64,000 bases of DNA from Nocardia anocheti (GTDB lineage Bacteria > Actinomycetota > Actinomycetes > Mycobacteriales > Mycobacteriaceae). Shown here piece after piece: positions 55,303 to 64,000 of this stretch (position 1 is its first letter; each line of letters starts with the position of its first letter). The translations under genes and the position numbers were made by a program. Location: the NCBI RefSeq assembly GCF_029675105.1, contig NZ_JAQQFV010000001.1, forward strand, positions 186,001-250,000, read 5' to 3'. The notes beneath the pieces are model-generated. The model made no database searches. It saw only the letters and a list, made by a program, of their open reading frames with translations, and had not been told where the DNA came from.

Positions 55303-55646
55303 CAGAAGTCGGGCAGACCGGGCAGCGAGCCGCCGCCGAGACCGGCCGAGAGCGGGCCGAGACGCTCGGCCGCGAGCTTCTGCGCGTTGCCCATGGCGTC
55401 GTTGATCGCGCCGATGACCAGGTCCTGCAGGCCGTCGACATCGCTGGGGTCGACCACCTTCGGGTCGATGGTCAGCGCGGTGACCTCACCGCTGACCTTG
55501 ATGGTGGCCTGGACCAGCCCGCCACCGGCCTGACCCTGCACCTCGGACTCGGCCAGCTCGGCCTGGGCCTGCATCACCGCCTGCTGCATCTGCTGGGCCT
55601 GGGCGAGCAATGCCTGCATATCGAACTGACCATCACCGGGTTGCAC
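55302..55646 (-). CDS. YbaB/EbfC nucleoid-associated protein
   Basis: A 114-residue YbaB/EbfC-family DNA-binding protein. A coiled N-terminus ([23 protein letters not shown]) and the conserved [40 protein letters not shown] segment fit the family. It ends in [13 protein letters not shown] as in mycobacterial Rv3716c. GTG at 55646 has GAGAGGA seven bases upstream. It is in an operon with recR, the usual ybaB-recR pair, normally downstream of dnaX, which is not in this window. Confidence 0.93.
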   Translation of the reverse strand: MQPGDGQFDMQALLAQAQQMQQAVMQAQAELAESEVQGQAGGGLVQATIKVSGEVTALTIDPKVVDPSDVDGLQDLVIGAINDAMGNAQKLAAERLGPLSAGLGGGSLPGLPDF

Positions 55647-55871
55647 AGAATGTCCTCTCTAGAAAGTCGTCGGCTCCAAGCCTAGTACGCACGGCTTCGT
55701 CGGCGATGGTCCCACATGCGCGACCGGCGCCCCGCATACCGACCGGACCGTTACCGACGCCTGCTCAGATAACAGATTCGTTGCTGGCGTTCCGCATTCG
55801 ATCCGGATCGCGGCACGCACCCTACGATCGATCGAGGTCGGGCCAGGTTCAGCAACCCCAGGGAGAACAGA

Positions 55872-56435
55872 ATGAATGCCACCCGTGCTCGACTGTCCAC
55901 CGCGGCAGCCCTGTGCGCGTCGACCGCCTGCCTGCTCTTTCTCGCCGCCCCCATCGCCTCGGCGGAGGTCACCGACTACGGCCGCGGCTGCGTCGTCGAC
56001 ACCGGCAACCCCGCGGTGACCATGGATTCGCTGCGGTTTCGCTGCAGTGTCACCCAGCAGGACCAGATCTACCGCGACGCCGAGGCCGGGGCCGTCCCCA
56101 ACGGTGTCACCAACGGCTGGGTGACCCGCCCGCAGCAGTTCACCGGCATCGCGCCGTCGCTGTGGGTCGGCAAGGTCTTCCGCACCGGCCCCGACGGCGG
56201 CACCCTGACCAACCGCGTCACCGGCGCGGGCATCGAGGCGTTCCCCGCCGACGTCTACCGCGCGCCGTCGATCCTCGACGGCAAGCCCACCTGGGCCCTG
56301 AACTACGCGCCCTCCCCGACCCCGCAGGTCTACGACGAGATCCGCGAGATCGCCCCCGGTGTCTGGTTCGGCTACTCCTGGTGGCGCGAGGGCGACTGGC
56401 CGCTGCTCGCCGCCTTCGTGCTCGCGCCCGCCTGA
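55872..56435 (+). CDS. Secreted hypothetical protein
   Basis: A 187-residue exported protein. A clear signal peptide (about residues 1-31, AALCASTACLLFLAAPIASA|E) precedes a mature domain with two Cys (RGCVVD and RFRCSV), probably a disulfide, and conserved Trp/Tyr positions (GNPAVTMDSLRF, GVWFGYSWWREGDWPLLAAFVL). It has GGAGAA upstream. No family recognised. It stands alone between the recR and MerR units. Confidence 0.75.
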   Translation: MNATRARLSTAAALCASTACLLFLAAPIASAEVTDYGRGCVVDTGNPAVTMDSLRFRCSVTQQDQIYRDAEAGAVPNGVTNGWVTRPQQFTGIAPSLWVGKVFRTGPDGGTLTNRVTGAGIEAFPADVYRAPSILDGKPTWALNYAPSPTPQVYDEIREIAPGVWFGYSWWREGDWPLLAAFVLAPA

Positions 56436-56442
56436 GCCGTTG

Positions 56443-56473
56443 TTGACCCTCCCCCCGCTGGAGGGTGTTGGCT
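56443..56473 (+). promoter_or_regulatory. MerR-type promoter and operator
   Basis: -35 TTGACC (56443-56448) and -10 TTGGCT (56468-56473) are 19 bp apart. Between them ACCCTCC (56446-56452) and GGAGGGT (56460-56466) form a perfect inverted repeat with a seven-base spacer. This is the overlong-spacer geometry activated by MerR proteins. The -10 ends seven bases before the regulator's ATG. Confidence 0.7.
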
Positions 56474-56480
56474 GGATCCC

Positions 56481-57311
56481 ATGACAGCCACCGTGGCGAT
56501 CGGCGAATTCGCCCGCCTCACCCACCTCAGCGTGAAGACCTTGCGCTACTACCACGAGATAGAGCTGCTCGAGCCGGTGGCCGTGGACGCGGGCACCGGC
56601 TATCGCAAGTACTCCACCGAGCAGGTCGAGCGCGCGCACCTGATCCGTCGGCTGCGCGATCTGGACATGCCGTTACCGCAGATCCGCGCGGTGCTCGCGG
56701 CCACCGATCCGGCCGAGCGCGATGTCACGCTGCGCGCGCATCTGGCCAGGATGGAAGCCGAACTGCGGCGCACCCAGGACGTGATCGCCTCGCTGCGCGC
56801 GCTGCTCACCGAACCACCGCCGCCGCTGCGGGTGGATTACCGGATGGAACCGGCGTTCACCGCGCTGACCCGCACCGAACGCGTGGAGCACCACGCGATC
56901 GGACCGTGGTGCGATGTGGTGTTCGAGCAGCTCTACACCAGTCTGCTCGCCCTGGGTGTCACGCCGGGTGGTGTTGCGGGCGCGACCTATTCGACGGAAT
57001 TCTTCACCGACGACATCGGCTCGGTCACCGCCTACGTGCCGATCCCGCCGGATACCGAACTCGTGGTGCCCGAGGGCATGGAGGTGACCGGGTTCCCGGC
57101 GCTGCGTTTCGCCATCGCCGTGCACACCGGCGCCTTCGAAGACTTCGACCGCACCTATGGCGCGCTCGGCAGCCACGTCGCCGAGCACGCCACCGCCCTC
57201 CCCGACGCACCGGTCCGCGAGCGCTATCTCGTCGGACCCGACCTCACCGAAAACCCGGCCGACTACATCACCGAGGTGTGCTGGCCGATCACCGAAGGAG
57301 AAAACCGATGA
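56481..57311 (+). CDS. MerR-family regulator with GyrI-like effector domain
   Basis: A 276-residue regulator. The N-terminal MerR helix-turn-helix (IGEFARLTHLSVKTLRYYHEIELLEP and VERAHLIRRLRDLDMPLPQIRAVL) is followed by a coiled linker and a GyrI-like small-molecule-binding domain (from about 115, VDYRMEPAFTALTRTERVEHHAI). Such proteins sense drugs or organic compounds (BmrR-like). No Cys metal site is visible. The gene overlaps the VOC gene by four bases (ATGA) and has its own operator-promoter, so autoregulation of a two-gene unit is likely. Confidence 0.9.
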   Translation: MTATVAIGEFARLTHLSVKTLRYYHEIELLEPVAVDAGTGYRKYSTEQVERAHLIRRLRDLDMPLPQIRAVLAATDPAERDVTLRAHLARMEAELRRTQDVIASLRALLTEPPPPLRVDYRMEPAFTALTRTERVEHHAIGPWCDVVFEQLYTSLLALGVTPGGVAGATYSTEFFTDDIGSVTAYVPIPPDTELVVPEGMEVTGFPALRFAIAVHTGAFEDFDRTYGALGSHVAEHATALPDAPVRERYLVGPDLTENPADYITEVCWPITEGENR

Positions 57312-57658
57312 CCCTCGCACTGGGCAATGTCACGTTCGACTGCCACAACGCCGCGGCCCTGGCCGACTTCTACGCCCAACTGCTGGACGTGCCCGTCGAC
57401 CCGGAAGCCTCGGAGTTCTTCGCCACCGTCGGCAAGACTGCGGGCTCCTCGCCGATCCTGATGTTCATCCAGGTCGACGACAAGAACTCGGGCAAGAACG
57501 TCGTGCACCTGGACTACCACTCCGCCGAATGGCGCGACTACATCGAGCGCGCGATCAGCCTGGGCGGCAAGCACATCGGTGACTTCGACGAATACGGCCA
57601 GCAGTGGGCCACCCTCGCCGACCCCGAAGGAAACCTCTTCGACATCGGGAAGGAGTAG
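57308..57658 (+). CDS. VOC-family (glyoxalase/bleomycin-resistance fold) protein
   Basis: A 116-residue glyoxalase/VOC-fold protein with His and Glu ligand candidates: LGNVTFDCHNAAALADFYAQLLDVP at the N-terminus, VVHLDYHS in the middle and ATLADPEGNLFDIG at the end. It is probably a dioxygenase, lyase or drug-binding protein controlled by the preceding MerR regulator. Its ATG lies in the regulator's stop. Substrate unknown. Confidence 0.88.
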   Translation: MTLALGNVTFDCHNAAALADFYAQLLDVPVDPEASEFFATVGKTAGSSPILMFIQVDDKNSGKNVVHLDYHSAEWRDYIERAISLGGKHIGDFDEYGQQWATLADPEGNLFDIGKE

Positions 57659-57661
57659 ACC

Positions 57662-58096
57662 TCAGGCCAGTTCGCGCGCGAGGTTGCCCAGAACTTCCGC
57701 CTGGATCTTCTTCAGGCCCAGCGGGGCGAAGATTCCCTCGAAGATGCCCGAGATGCCACCGGCGCCCTGCCAGGTGGTGCGGACGGTGACGCGCGAACCA
57801 GTCCCCTCCGGGGTGACGGTCCAGGTGTTGACCATCGAGGAGTTGGCGTCGCGCTCGGTCAGGATCGAGTCCGACACGGTGACTTCGGCACGCACGTTGC
57901 GCGAACGCTTCTCGGTGGCCTGCAGGGTCCACTCGACCACGGTGCCCGCGCCCTTGCCGCCCTCGATCACCTTGTAGTCGCGGTAGTGCGAGGAGAGGAT
58001 GCGCGGGCGGACCGTCTCGTAGTCCCCGATGGCTTCGATGGTGCGCTGCGGATCCGCCGCGACCACGATCGAACTGCTGGCGCTGACCTGTCCCAC
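57662..58096 (-). CDS. SRPBCC-family protein (Rv3718c-like)
   Basis: A 144-residue helix-grip protein: VSASSSIVVAADPQRTIEAIGDYETVRPRILSSHYRDYKVIEGG at the N-terminus and a C-terminal amphipathic helix (AEVLGNLARELA). GTG at 58096 follows AAGGAG. It is divergent from the FAD oxidoreductase/methyltransferase pair, the Rv3718c-Rv3720 order, so a role in binding the fatty or phospholipid substrate is possible. Its 3' end is three bases from the VOC gene's stop. Confidence 0.85.
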   Translation of the reverse strand: MGQVSASSSIVVAADPQRTIEAIGDYETVRPRILSSHYRDYKVIEGGKGAGTVVEWTLQATEKRSRNVRAEVTVSDSILTERDANSSMVNTWTVTPEGTGSRVTVRTTWQGAGGISGIFEGIFAPLGLKKIQAEVLGNLARELA

Positions 58097-58241
58097 TGTT
58101 GACTCCTTGTCGCCGGGTGCGATATCTCGACCGGGTTACATCCTGCCCTGTGCCCGTTCCGAACCCCCGGCCAGGGGACTTTTCGCGACGGCGCGCGAGT
58201 ATCCGGTGGCCGGGCGGGCGCGGGAGTACTAGCGTCGAGGG

Positions 58242-59687
58242 GTGGCAGTGAGTCTGTTGGGCAGAGCCGGCCACGCACCGGCCGCACGCGAGTCTGGATA
58301 CCCCGCGCACCGAGAGGGCGTGGCACGACTGCTGGCAAGCTATCGCGCCATCCCTCCCGGTGCTGTCGTCCGCCTGGCGAAGAAGACGTCGAACCTGTTC
58401 CGCGCCAGGGCGGCGACCAGCGCGCCGGGCCTGGACGTCTCCGGGCTGAACCGGGTGATCGCCGTCGACCCGGAGGCCAGGACGGCCGACGTGGCGGGCA
58501 TGACCACCTACGAGGACCTGGTCGCGGCCACCCTCCCCTACGGCCTGGCCCCGCTGGTGGTGCCGCAGCTCAAGACCATCACCCTCGGTGGCGCGGTGAC
58601 CGGCCTGGGCATCGAGTCGACCTCGTTCCGCAACGGTCTGCCGCACGAATCCGTGCTGGAAATGGACGTGCTGACCGGTTCCGGCGAGATCGTCACCGCG
58701 ACCCCGACCAACGAGCACGCCGAGTTGTTCCACGGTTTCCCCAACTCCTACGGCACCCTCGGCTACACCGTCCGGCTCAAGATCGAACTCGAGCCCGTGC
58801 AGCCGTTCGTCGCGCTGCGGCACGTGCGCTTCCACGACCTGCGGGAACTGGAGGCCGAGCTGGAACGCATCGTCGTCGACCGCAGTTACCAGGGCGAACA
58901 GGTCGACTACCTCGACGGCGTGGTGTTCACCGCCGAGGAGAGCTACCTGACGCTGGGCCGCCGCACCGACGAGCCCGGCCCGGTCAGCGACTACACCGGC
59001 ATGGACATCTTCTACCGCTCGCTGCAGCACGCCGACGGCGTGAAACGCGACCGGCTGACCATCCACGACTACCTGTGGCGCTGGGACACCGACTGGTTCT
59101 GGTGCTCGCGCGCCTTCGGCACCCAGAATCCGAAGATCCGCCGCTTCTGGCCGAAGAAGTACCGCCGCAGCAGCTTCTACTGGAAGCTGGTCGCGCTGGA
59201 CCGCAAGTACCACATCGGCGACCGGCTCGAGGCCCGCAAGGGCAATCCGCCGCAGGAGCGGGTGGTGCAGGACATCGAGGTACCCGTCGGGCGCACCGCG
59301 GAGTTCGTAGAATGGTTCCTGCGGGAAATACCGATCGAGCCGATCTGGTTGTGCCCGTTGCGGTTGCGTGACAGCGCGGTCGAGGGCGCCGAATCCGATC
59401 GCCCGTGGCCGCTGTATCCGCTGGAGCCGGACCGCACCTACGTCAATGTCGGGTTCTGGTCGGCCGTGCCGACGGTGCCCGGTCAGCCGGAAGGGACGGC
59501 CAACCGCGCCATCGAGAAGACCGTGTCCGCCCTGGACGGGCACAAATCGCTGTACTCGGACGCCTACTACGACGAAACCGAGTTCGCCGCGCTCTACGGT
59601 GGCGACACCTACGCGCAACTGAAGAACCGTTACGACCCGGACCAACGACTGCTGAATCTGTATTCGAAGGCGGTGCAACGCAAGTGA
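58242..59687 (+). CDS. FAD-linked oxidoreductase, 10-methylene fatty acid reductase-like
   Basis: A 481-residue FAD-binding-4 family oxidoreductase. The flavin loop is VIAVDPEARTADVAGMTTYEDLVAATLPYGLAPLVVPQLKTITLGGAVTGLGIES, as in DHCR24-type enzymes. It is followed within a four-base overlap by a cyclopropane-synthase-like methyltransferase. That pairing (TmsA/BfaA-type with TmsB) makes 10-methyl branched (tuberculostearic-type) acids; this protein would reduce the 10-methylene intermediate. It matches Rv3719. GTG at 58242 follows TAGCGT (58230-58235) by six bases, leaderless. Confidence 0.85.
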   Translation: MAVSLLGRAGHAPAARESGYPAHREGVARLLASYRAIPPGAVVRLAKKTSNLFRARAATSAPGLDVSGLNRVIAVDPEARTADVAGMTTYEDLVAATLPYGLAPLVVPQLKTITLGGAVTGLGIESTSFRNGLPHESVLEMDVLTGSGEIVTATPTNEHAELFHGFPNSYGTLGYTVRLKIELEPVQPFVALRHVRFHDLRELEAELERIVVDRSYQGEQVDYLDGVVFTAEESYLTLGRRTDEPGPVSDYTGMDIFYRSLQHADGVKRDRLTIHDYLWRWDTDWFWCSRAFGTQNPKIRRFWPKKYRRSSFYWKLVALDRKYHIGDRLEARKGNPPQERVVQDIEVPVGRTAEFVEWFLREIPIEPIWLCPLRLRDSAVEGAESDRPWPLYPLEPDRTYVNVGFWSAVPTVPGQPEGTANRAIEKTVSALDGHKSLYSDAYYDETEFAALYGGDTYAQLKNRYDPDQRLLNLYSKAVQRK

Positions 59688-61000
59688 CGACATTCAAGGA
59701 CCGATCAGAGGTATTCGCCGAGCTGGGAACCCGGCTCACCATCGCCGAGGTGTTCGAAACCCTCGTCGACGGTGACATCCCGATCCGGCTCACCGCCTAC
59801 GACGGCAGCGCCACCGGCCCCGCCGACGCGGAATTCACCCTCGACATCAAGACCCCGCGCGGCATCAACTACCTGGCCACCGCCCCCGGTGACCTGGGCA
59901 TGGCCCGCGCCTACATCTCCGGGGACATGGTCGCCGAAGGCGTGCACCCCGGCGACCCGTACGAGATCCTCAAAGCCATGCAGGGCATGAAGTTCCATCG
60001 CCCGTCGGCGCTGTCGCTGGTCACCATCGCGCGCTCGCTGGGCTGGGAACGGCTCAAGCCGATCGCCCCGCCGCCGCAGGAGACACTGCCGCGCTGGCGC
60101 CGGATCGCGCTGGAGGGCCTGCGCCACTCCAAGACCCGCGACGCCGAAGCCATCCACCACCACTACGACGTCTCCAACACGTTCTACGAGTACGTCCTGG
60201 GCCCGTCGATGACCTACACCTGCGCGGTCTACGGCGACTCCGACTGGACCCTCGAGCAGGCCCAGGAGAACAAGTACCGGCTGATCTTCGACAAACTGCG
60301 CCTGAAGGAAGGCGACCGGCTGCTCGACATCGGCTGCGGCTGGGGCGGCATGGTCCGCTACGCCGCGCGACGCGGGGTGAAGGTGATCGGGGCGACGCTG
60401 TCCTCCGAGCAGGCCGCCTGGGCGCAGGCCAAGATCGCCGAGGAAGGGCTCTCCGACCTGGCCGAAGTCCGCTACAGCGACTACCGCGACATCCCCGAGG
60501 GCGATTTCGACGCGGTCTCCTCGATCGGGCTCACCGAGCACATCGGCGTGCACAACTATCCGTTCTACTTCGGCTTCATCAAGGACAAGCTGCGCCCCGG
60601 CGGCCTGTTCCTCAACCACTGCATCACCCGGCCCGACAACACCCGCACCACCAAGGCGGGCGATTTCATCGACCGCTACGTCTTCCCCGACGGTGAGCTC
60701 ATCGGCTCCGGCCGCATCATCGCCGAGGCCCAGAACGTCGGGCTGGAGGTGCTGCACGAGGAGAACCTGCGCGAGCACTACGCGCTGACCCTGCACGAAT
60801 GGTGCAAGAACCTGGTCGAGAACTGGGACGCCTGCGTGGCCGAGGTCGGCGAAGGAACCGCGAAGGTGTGGGGCCTGTACATGGCGGGCTGTCGACTCGG
60901 CTTCCAGCGCAATGTGGTCCAGCTGCACCACGTACTGGGTGTGAAACTGGACAGCGAGGGACATTGGGACGTACCGCTGCGCCCTTGGTGGACACCGTAA
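59684..61000 (+). CDS. Cyclopropane-fatty-acid-synthase-like methyltransferase
   Basis: A 438-residue SAM-dependent methyltransferase of the CFA synthase group. The N-terminal region binds the lipid (FTLDIKTPRGINYLATAPGDLGMARAYISGDM). The Rossmann core has LLDIGCGWGGMVRYAA and the family segments ...HHHYDVSNTFYEYVLGPSMTYTCAVY, SIGLTEHIGVHNY and FLNHCITRP, with the Glu that coordinates the bicarbonate ion in CFA synthases. With the preceding reductase it probably methylenates oleoyl chains to the 10-methyl product. It matches Rv3720. GTG overlaps the reductase stop. It is convergent with pknK. Confidence 0.9.
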   Translation: MTTFKDRSEVFAELGTRLTIAEVFETLVDGDIPIRLTAYDGSATGPADAEFTLDIKTPRGINYLATAPGDLGMARAYISGDMVAEGVHPGDPYEILKAMQGMKFHRPSALSLVTIARSLGWERLKPIAPPPQETLPRWRRIALEGLRHSKTRDAEAIHHHYDVSNTFYEYVLGPSMTYTCAVYGDSDWTLEQAQENKYRLIFDKLRLKEGDRLLDIGCGWGGMVRYAARRGVKVIGATLSSEQAAWAQAKIAEEGLSDLAEVRYSDYRDIPEGDFDAVSSIGLTEHIGVHNYPFYFGFIKDKLRPGGLFLNHCITRPDNTRTTKAGDFIDRYVFPDGELIGSGRIIAEAQNVGLEVLHEENLREHYALTLHEWCKNLVENWDACVAEVGEGTAKVWGLYMAGCRLGFQRNVVQLHHVLGVKLDSEGHWDVPLRPWWTP

Positions 61001-61031
61001 TCAGCGACGTTCTCGGCACCAGCCGCAAATG

Positions 61032-64000
61032 TCACAGCAGTTCGTCGAGGAAGTGGCCCGGTAGTTCGGCGAGGATCGAGTGTTGGTTGCCGTCGTGCGA
61101 CTGCGTGCGCAGCACGTGCAGCAGGCCGACCACACCCGGTCCCGCGTCGAGCAGCGGTCGGGTCCAGCCCAGTTCGGCGCAGGTGCTCAGCACCGGCAGC
61201 ACCAGGCCGGTGGCCTCGCCGATCCAGCCCGCCGCGGCCAGCGTCTCGGCCAACAGCAGGGTGACGTCGAGTTCGGCGCGGGGCCTGGCCTGCTCGATGA
61301 TCCGGGAGTAGAGCGCCCGGGCGTGCCGGGCCGCGCGGTCGTCGGCGCGCAGGCGCTGCTGGGACAGCAGTTCGCGGATCTCGGCGATCTCCCCGGCCTC
61401 GGCGATGAGCACCGCCGCCCCCGACTTGCGTCGGGAACCGTTGCCGGACGGGAGCGCGGTGACGCGGTCGGCGTCGTCGCCGGTGGGCAGGCCGAGGCGG
61501 AAGCGTTCGGCGCGCACGTGCGCGTCGAGGCGGGCCAGGGTGTTGCTCGCGGCCAAGCGGGCGCCCTCGTCGAGGCGGGCGGCGGCCGTGTATTGATCAC
61601 CCAGCGCGGCCTTCACCCTGGCCCCGATGACGAACGTCGCGACCAGGAAGTCCACCGGGCCCACCCGGGTGACCAACTCGTGGCTGTCGTCGAGCAGCCG
61701 GTCGGCCAGCTCGAGGTCACCGCGCCGATAGGCCAGCTCACCGAGCAGCGCCGCCGCGACTCGCGCCGCGTCCGAGCGTGGCCCGGCGCGGTCGCGGGCG
61801 GTGTCGTAGGCCTGCTCGAAACAGGCGGTGGCGGTGGCGATGTCGAGCTGTTCGTAGGCCGCGTCGCCCCGTGCGCACAGCCCGAAGACCGGACCGAGCG
61901 GGTCCTTGGACTCGGCGTGGTACTTCTCGGCCCAGTCCTGCGTCTCGGTCACGCCAGCGAAGTCGAACTCGCACAGCCGCACGAACGAGACCAGGTTGGC
62001 GGCCGTGGAGACCACCCAGGCGGGCAGGTCGTCGGGATTCTCCAGGCAGGGGGCGAGCCGTGCGGTGACCTCGGCGGTGTCGTCGTGGGCCACCCGGTCG
62101 GCGGCGTCGAGCACCGCGGCCGCGCAGCGCTGCTGGGCCAGTTCGGGTTCGGAGGTGCCGCGGGCGAGCAGGTTGGACAGGCGGCCCAGCGCCGAGCGCG
62201 CGGTCCCGGTCTGCTGCAGGTTCATATTCGCCCTGGCCACGGCCATCAGCAGCTTGGAACGCGAGGTCACCTGCTGCACCGGCAGTTTCGAGACGCTGCC
62301 CAGCAGGGTCGCCAACCGGGAACCGTCGATGAGGTCCATGCCGCCGCTCTCGAGCAGGTCGGCGGCGAGCTTGAGATCGGTGGCCGCGAGCGCGTGGTCG
62401 ACCGACTTGCGCAGCAGCTGGTGTTCGGCGAACCAGCGGGCCGCCTTGCGGTGCAGCACCTTCGAGCGGCCGGGGTGCACGCGGTCGAGCCGGGCCCGCA
62501 GATGCTCGGCGAACAGCGGCTGCATCCGGAACCACTCCGGGTCGTGTTCGATGCGGCGCAGGAACAGTTCGCGCTGTTCGGCCTGTTCCAGCAGGGCGGC
62601 GCCGTCGGGGACGTCGGCCAGGATCGAGGCCAGCGGGCCGTTGATGCGCTCCACCACCGAGATGGCCATGAGGAATTCGAGCAGCTCCGAGTCCATGCTG
62701 TCGAGCACGTTCTCGGCCAGGTACTCGCGCATCCCGTGCCCGCCCTCGGCCAGCGAACCGAGCAGCTGGGCCGGGTCGCCCTTGCCGCGCAGCGTCAGGC
62801 TGACCAGCTGGATCGCGGCGGGCCAGCCCTCGGTGGCCGCGTGGATCTGTTCGATCTGCTCGTCGGTGAGCGCGAAACCGTTGCGCTCCACCAGGATCTG
62901 GCGGGTCTCGGCCTCGGTGAGCCGCAGTTGCGCGGCCCCCAGTTCGACCAGTTCGTCCCTGACCCGCATCCGGCTGATCGGCAGCCCGGACTGATCGCGG
63001 CTGGTGACCACGAACCGCACATGGTGACAACCCTTGTCCAGCAGCGCCGCCATCGCGTGATGCACGGCGGGGTCGCGCACCCGGTGCCAGTCGTCCACCA
63101 CGACCACCACCGGGCGGTCACTGGCGTGGATCTCGTCGATCAGGGTGGCGATCACGAAGGCGACCGCGTCGGCGGGCCGTTCCTCGAGCACCTGTTCGAG
63201 CCCGGCGCCCACATCGGGGCGGACCCGGCGGATGGCCTGGATGAGGTGGCCGAGGAACCAGATCTCGTTGTCGTCGTCGTGGTCGATGCCCAGCCAGGCC
63301 ACCGGGATGTCGCGGGCGACCAGGTCGGCACGCCACTGCGCGGCCACGGTGCTCTTGCCGAAGCCCGCGGGGGCGTGCACGAGCGCGAGGATGCGGTTGC
63401 CGCCCGCGCGCAGCACGTCGAGCAGGCGCTGGCGGGGGAACGGCGCGCGGGACGGGGTGGGCGGGCGGAACTTGGTGGCCGCGGTCGGCGGCAGGGTGGT
63501 GCTGGTGCGCATCGGCACCGAGGCGCCGCCGACCGCGGGGCGCAGGGTCAGCGGCCAGCTGCGGCGCGCGGTGACGGCCTTGAGCGATTCCGGTGCGTGG
63601 TCGGCGGGTTCGTCGGTGCCGAGCAGGGCCATCTCGTCGGGTAATTGGTCGTGCGCGGCCTGTACCTCGCGCAGGAGTTCGCCGAATTCCGCGGCCGAGG
63701 CGGGGCGGTCGGCCGGATCGGGTGACATGGCGCGTTCGATGACGGCGGCCACGTCGTCGGGGATGTCCTGGGCGCGCAGATCGGGGACGTTCTGGGTGGT
63801 GATCCGCAGAAACTGAGCGACCACCTTCTCCCCCGCCTGCCGTTCGAAGGCGGCATGGCCGGTGAGCAGGGCGAACAGGGTGGCACCGAGCCCGTAGATA
63901 TCGGACTGCACGGTCGGTTCCAGGCCCTTGAGCACCTCGGGCGCGGTGAACGCGGGCGAACCGGTGATCATGCTGCTCGAGGTCTGGAAACCGCCGGGGA
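61032..64000 (-). CDS. pknK: PknK-like Ser/Thr kinase with MalT-type AAA and TPR region, 5' end outside window
   Basis: 989 codons are visible and the frame stays open at 64000. The first visible residues (GGFQTSSMITGSPAFTAPEVL) are the kinase activation loop and APE motif; the C-lobe continues to about 63600. A STAND/MalT-like ATPase follows (ALVHAPAGFGKSTVAAQW P-loop; VVVVVDDWHRVRDPAVHHAM Walker B), then winged helix and TPR-like repeats to the end. This is the PknK arrangement of mycobacteria, a growth-phase kinase. No C-terminal LuxR helix-turn-helix is visible. The N-terminal kinase lobe lies beyond the window. Confidence 0.93.
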   Translation of the reverse strand, partial: PGGFQTSSSMITGSPAFTAPEVLKGLEPTVQSDIYGLGATLFALLTGHAAFERQAGEKVVAQFLRITTQNVPDLRAQDIPDDVAAVIERAMSPDPADRPASAAEFGELLREVQAAHDQLPDEMALLGTDEPADHAPESLKAVTARRSWPLTLRPAVGGASVPMRTSTTLPPTAATKFRPPTPSRAPFPRQRLLDVLRAGGNRILALVHAPAGFGKSTVAAQWRADLVARDIPVAWLGIDHDDDNEIWFLGHLIQAIRRVRPDVGAGLEQVLEERPADAVAFVIATLIDEIHASDRPVVVVVDDWHRVRDPAVHHAMAALLDKGCHHVRFVVTSRDQSGLPISRMRVRDELVELGAAQLRLTEAETRQILVERNGFALTDEQIEQIHAATEGWPAAIQLVSLTLRGKGDPAQLLGSLAEGGHGMREYLAENVLDSMDSELLEFLMAISVVERINGPLASILADVPDGAALLEQAEQRELFLRRIEHDPEWFRMQPLFAEHLRARLDRVHPGRSKVLHRKAARWFAEHQLLRKSVDHALAATDLKLAADLLESGGMDLIDGSRLATLLGSVSKLPVQQVTSRSKLLMAVARANMNLQQTGTARSALGRLSNLLARGTSEPELAQQRCAAAVLDAADRVAHDDTAEVTARLAPCLENPDDLPAWVVSTAANLVSFVRLCEFDFAGVTETQDWAEKYHAESKDPLGPVFGLCARGDAAYEQLDIATATACFEQAYDTARDRAGPRSDAARVAAALLGELAYRRGDLELADRLLDDSHELVTRVGPVDFLVATFVIGARVKAALGDQYTAAARLDEGARLAASNTLARLDAHVRAERFRLGLPTGDDADRVTALPSGNGSRRKSGAAVLIAEAGEIAEIRELLSQQRLRADDRAARHARALYSRIIEQARPRAELDVTLLLAETLAAAGWIGEATGLVLPVLSTCAELGWTRPLLDAGPGVVGLLHVLRTQSHDGNQHSILAELPGHFLDELL

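Overview
The window is high-GC actinobacterial DNA with frequent GTG starts and many promoters placed directly in front of start codons. It most resembles a mycolate-containing actinomycete, probably Nocardia or a close relative. The main reason is gene order. From recalled knowledge of Mycobacterium tuberculosis, positions 1-10216 follow Rv3674c-Rv3683 (nth, small membrane protein, crp, metallo-beta-lactamase, ridA, DUF4177, two ArsA-like ATPases, whiB4, ponA2, metallophosphoesterase). Positions 21226-23529 and 30391-32190 match asd, ask and leuA (Rv3708c-Rv3710). Positions 37974-39922 match murT-gatD (Rv3712-3713). Positions 54694-61000 match recR, ybaB, an SRPBCC protein and an FAD oxidoreductase/methyltransferase pair (Rv3715c-Rv3720). 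No alignment could be run.

Accessory blocks sit between these conserved pieces. 10259-12118 is a large repeat-rich membrane protein, followed by tRNA-Pro(CGG). 13028-19080 is a urea carboxylase/allophanate hydrolase operon with a GntR-family regulator. 19081-19824 is gene-poor, with four or more strong hairpins and a 19-codon hydrophobic micro-ORF. 19825-21174 is a secreted serine hydrolase. 23667-36022 holds a divergent TetR/reductase pair, LtrA, a voltage-sensor-like protein, a secreted cholesterol-oxidase-like enzyme, a TSUP permease, leuA with its leader peptide, an EspI-like MinD ATPase and a LysR/EamA pair. 36186-37928 is a Tat-exported flavin amine oxidase. 39923-40545 is a VapBC pair. 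40705-43423 is an SsuABC/TauABC-type importer, followed by a BASS transporter.

The most unusual block is 44399-53382. Four co-directional genes encode a zinc-ribbon/HExxH peptidase, a transglutaminase-fold protein, a circularly permuted ATP-grasp/alpha-E fusion, and a 1342-residue transglutaminase-DUF2126 fusion. Together they form a predicted peptide ligase/peptidase system of unknown substrate (M. tuberculosis has a related set at Rv2566-Rv2569c). Here two of the proteins carry expanded tandem repeats, and a long palindrome overlaps one start codon.

The right end has a duplicated ribbon-helix-helix-like protein, recR-ybaB, a MerR-VOC operon with a textbook 19-bp-spacer promoter, a 10-methyl branched fatty acid gene pair, and the 5'-truncated end of a PknK-like kinase. 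No insertion sequence, prophage or CRISPR array was seen.
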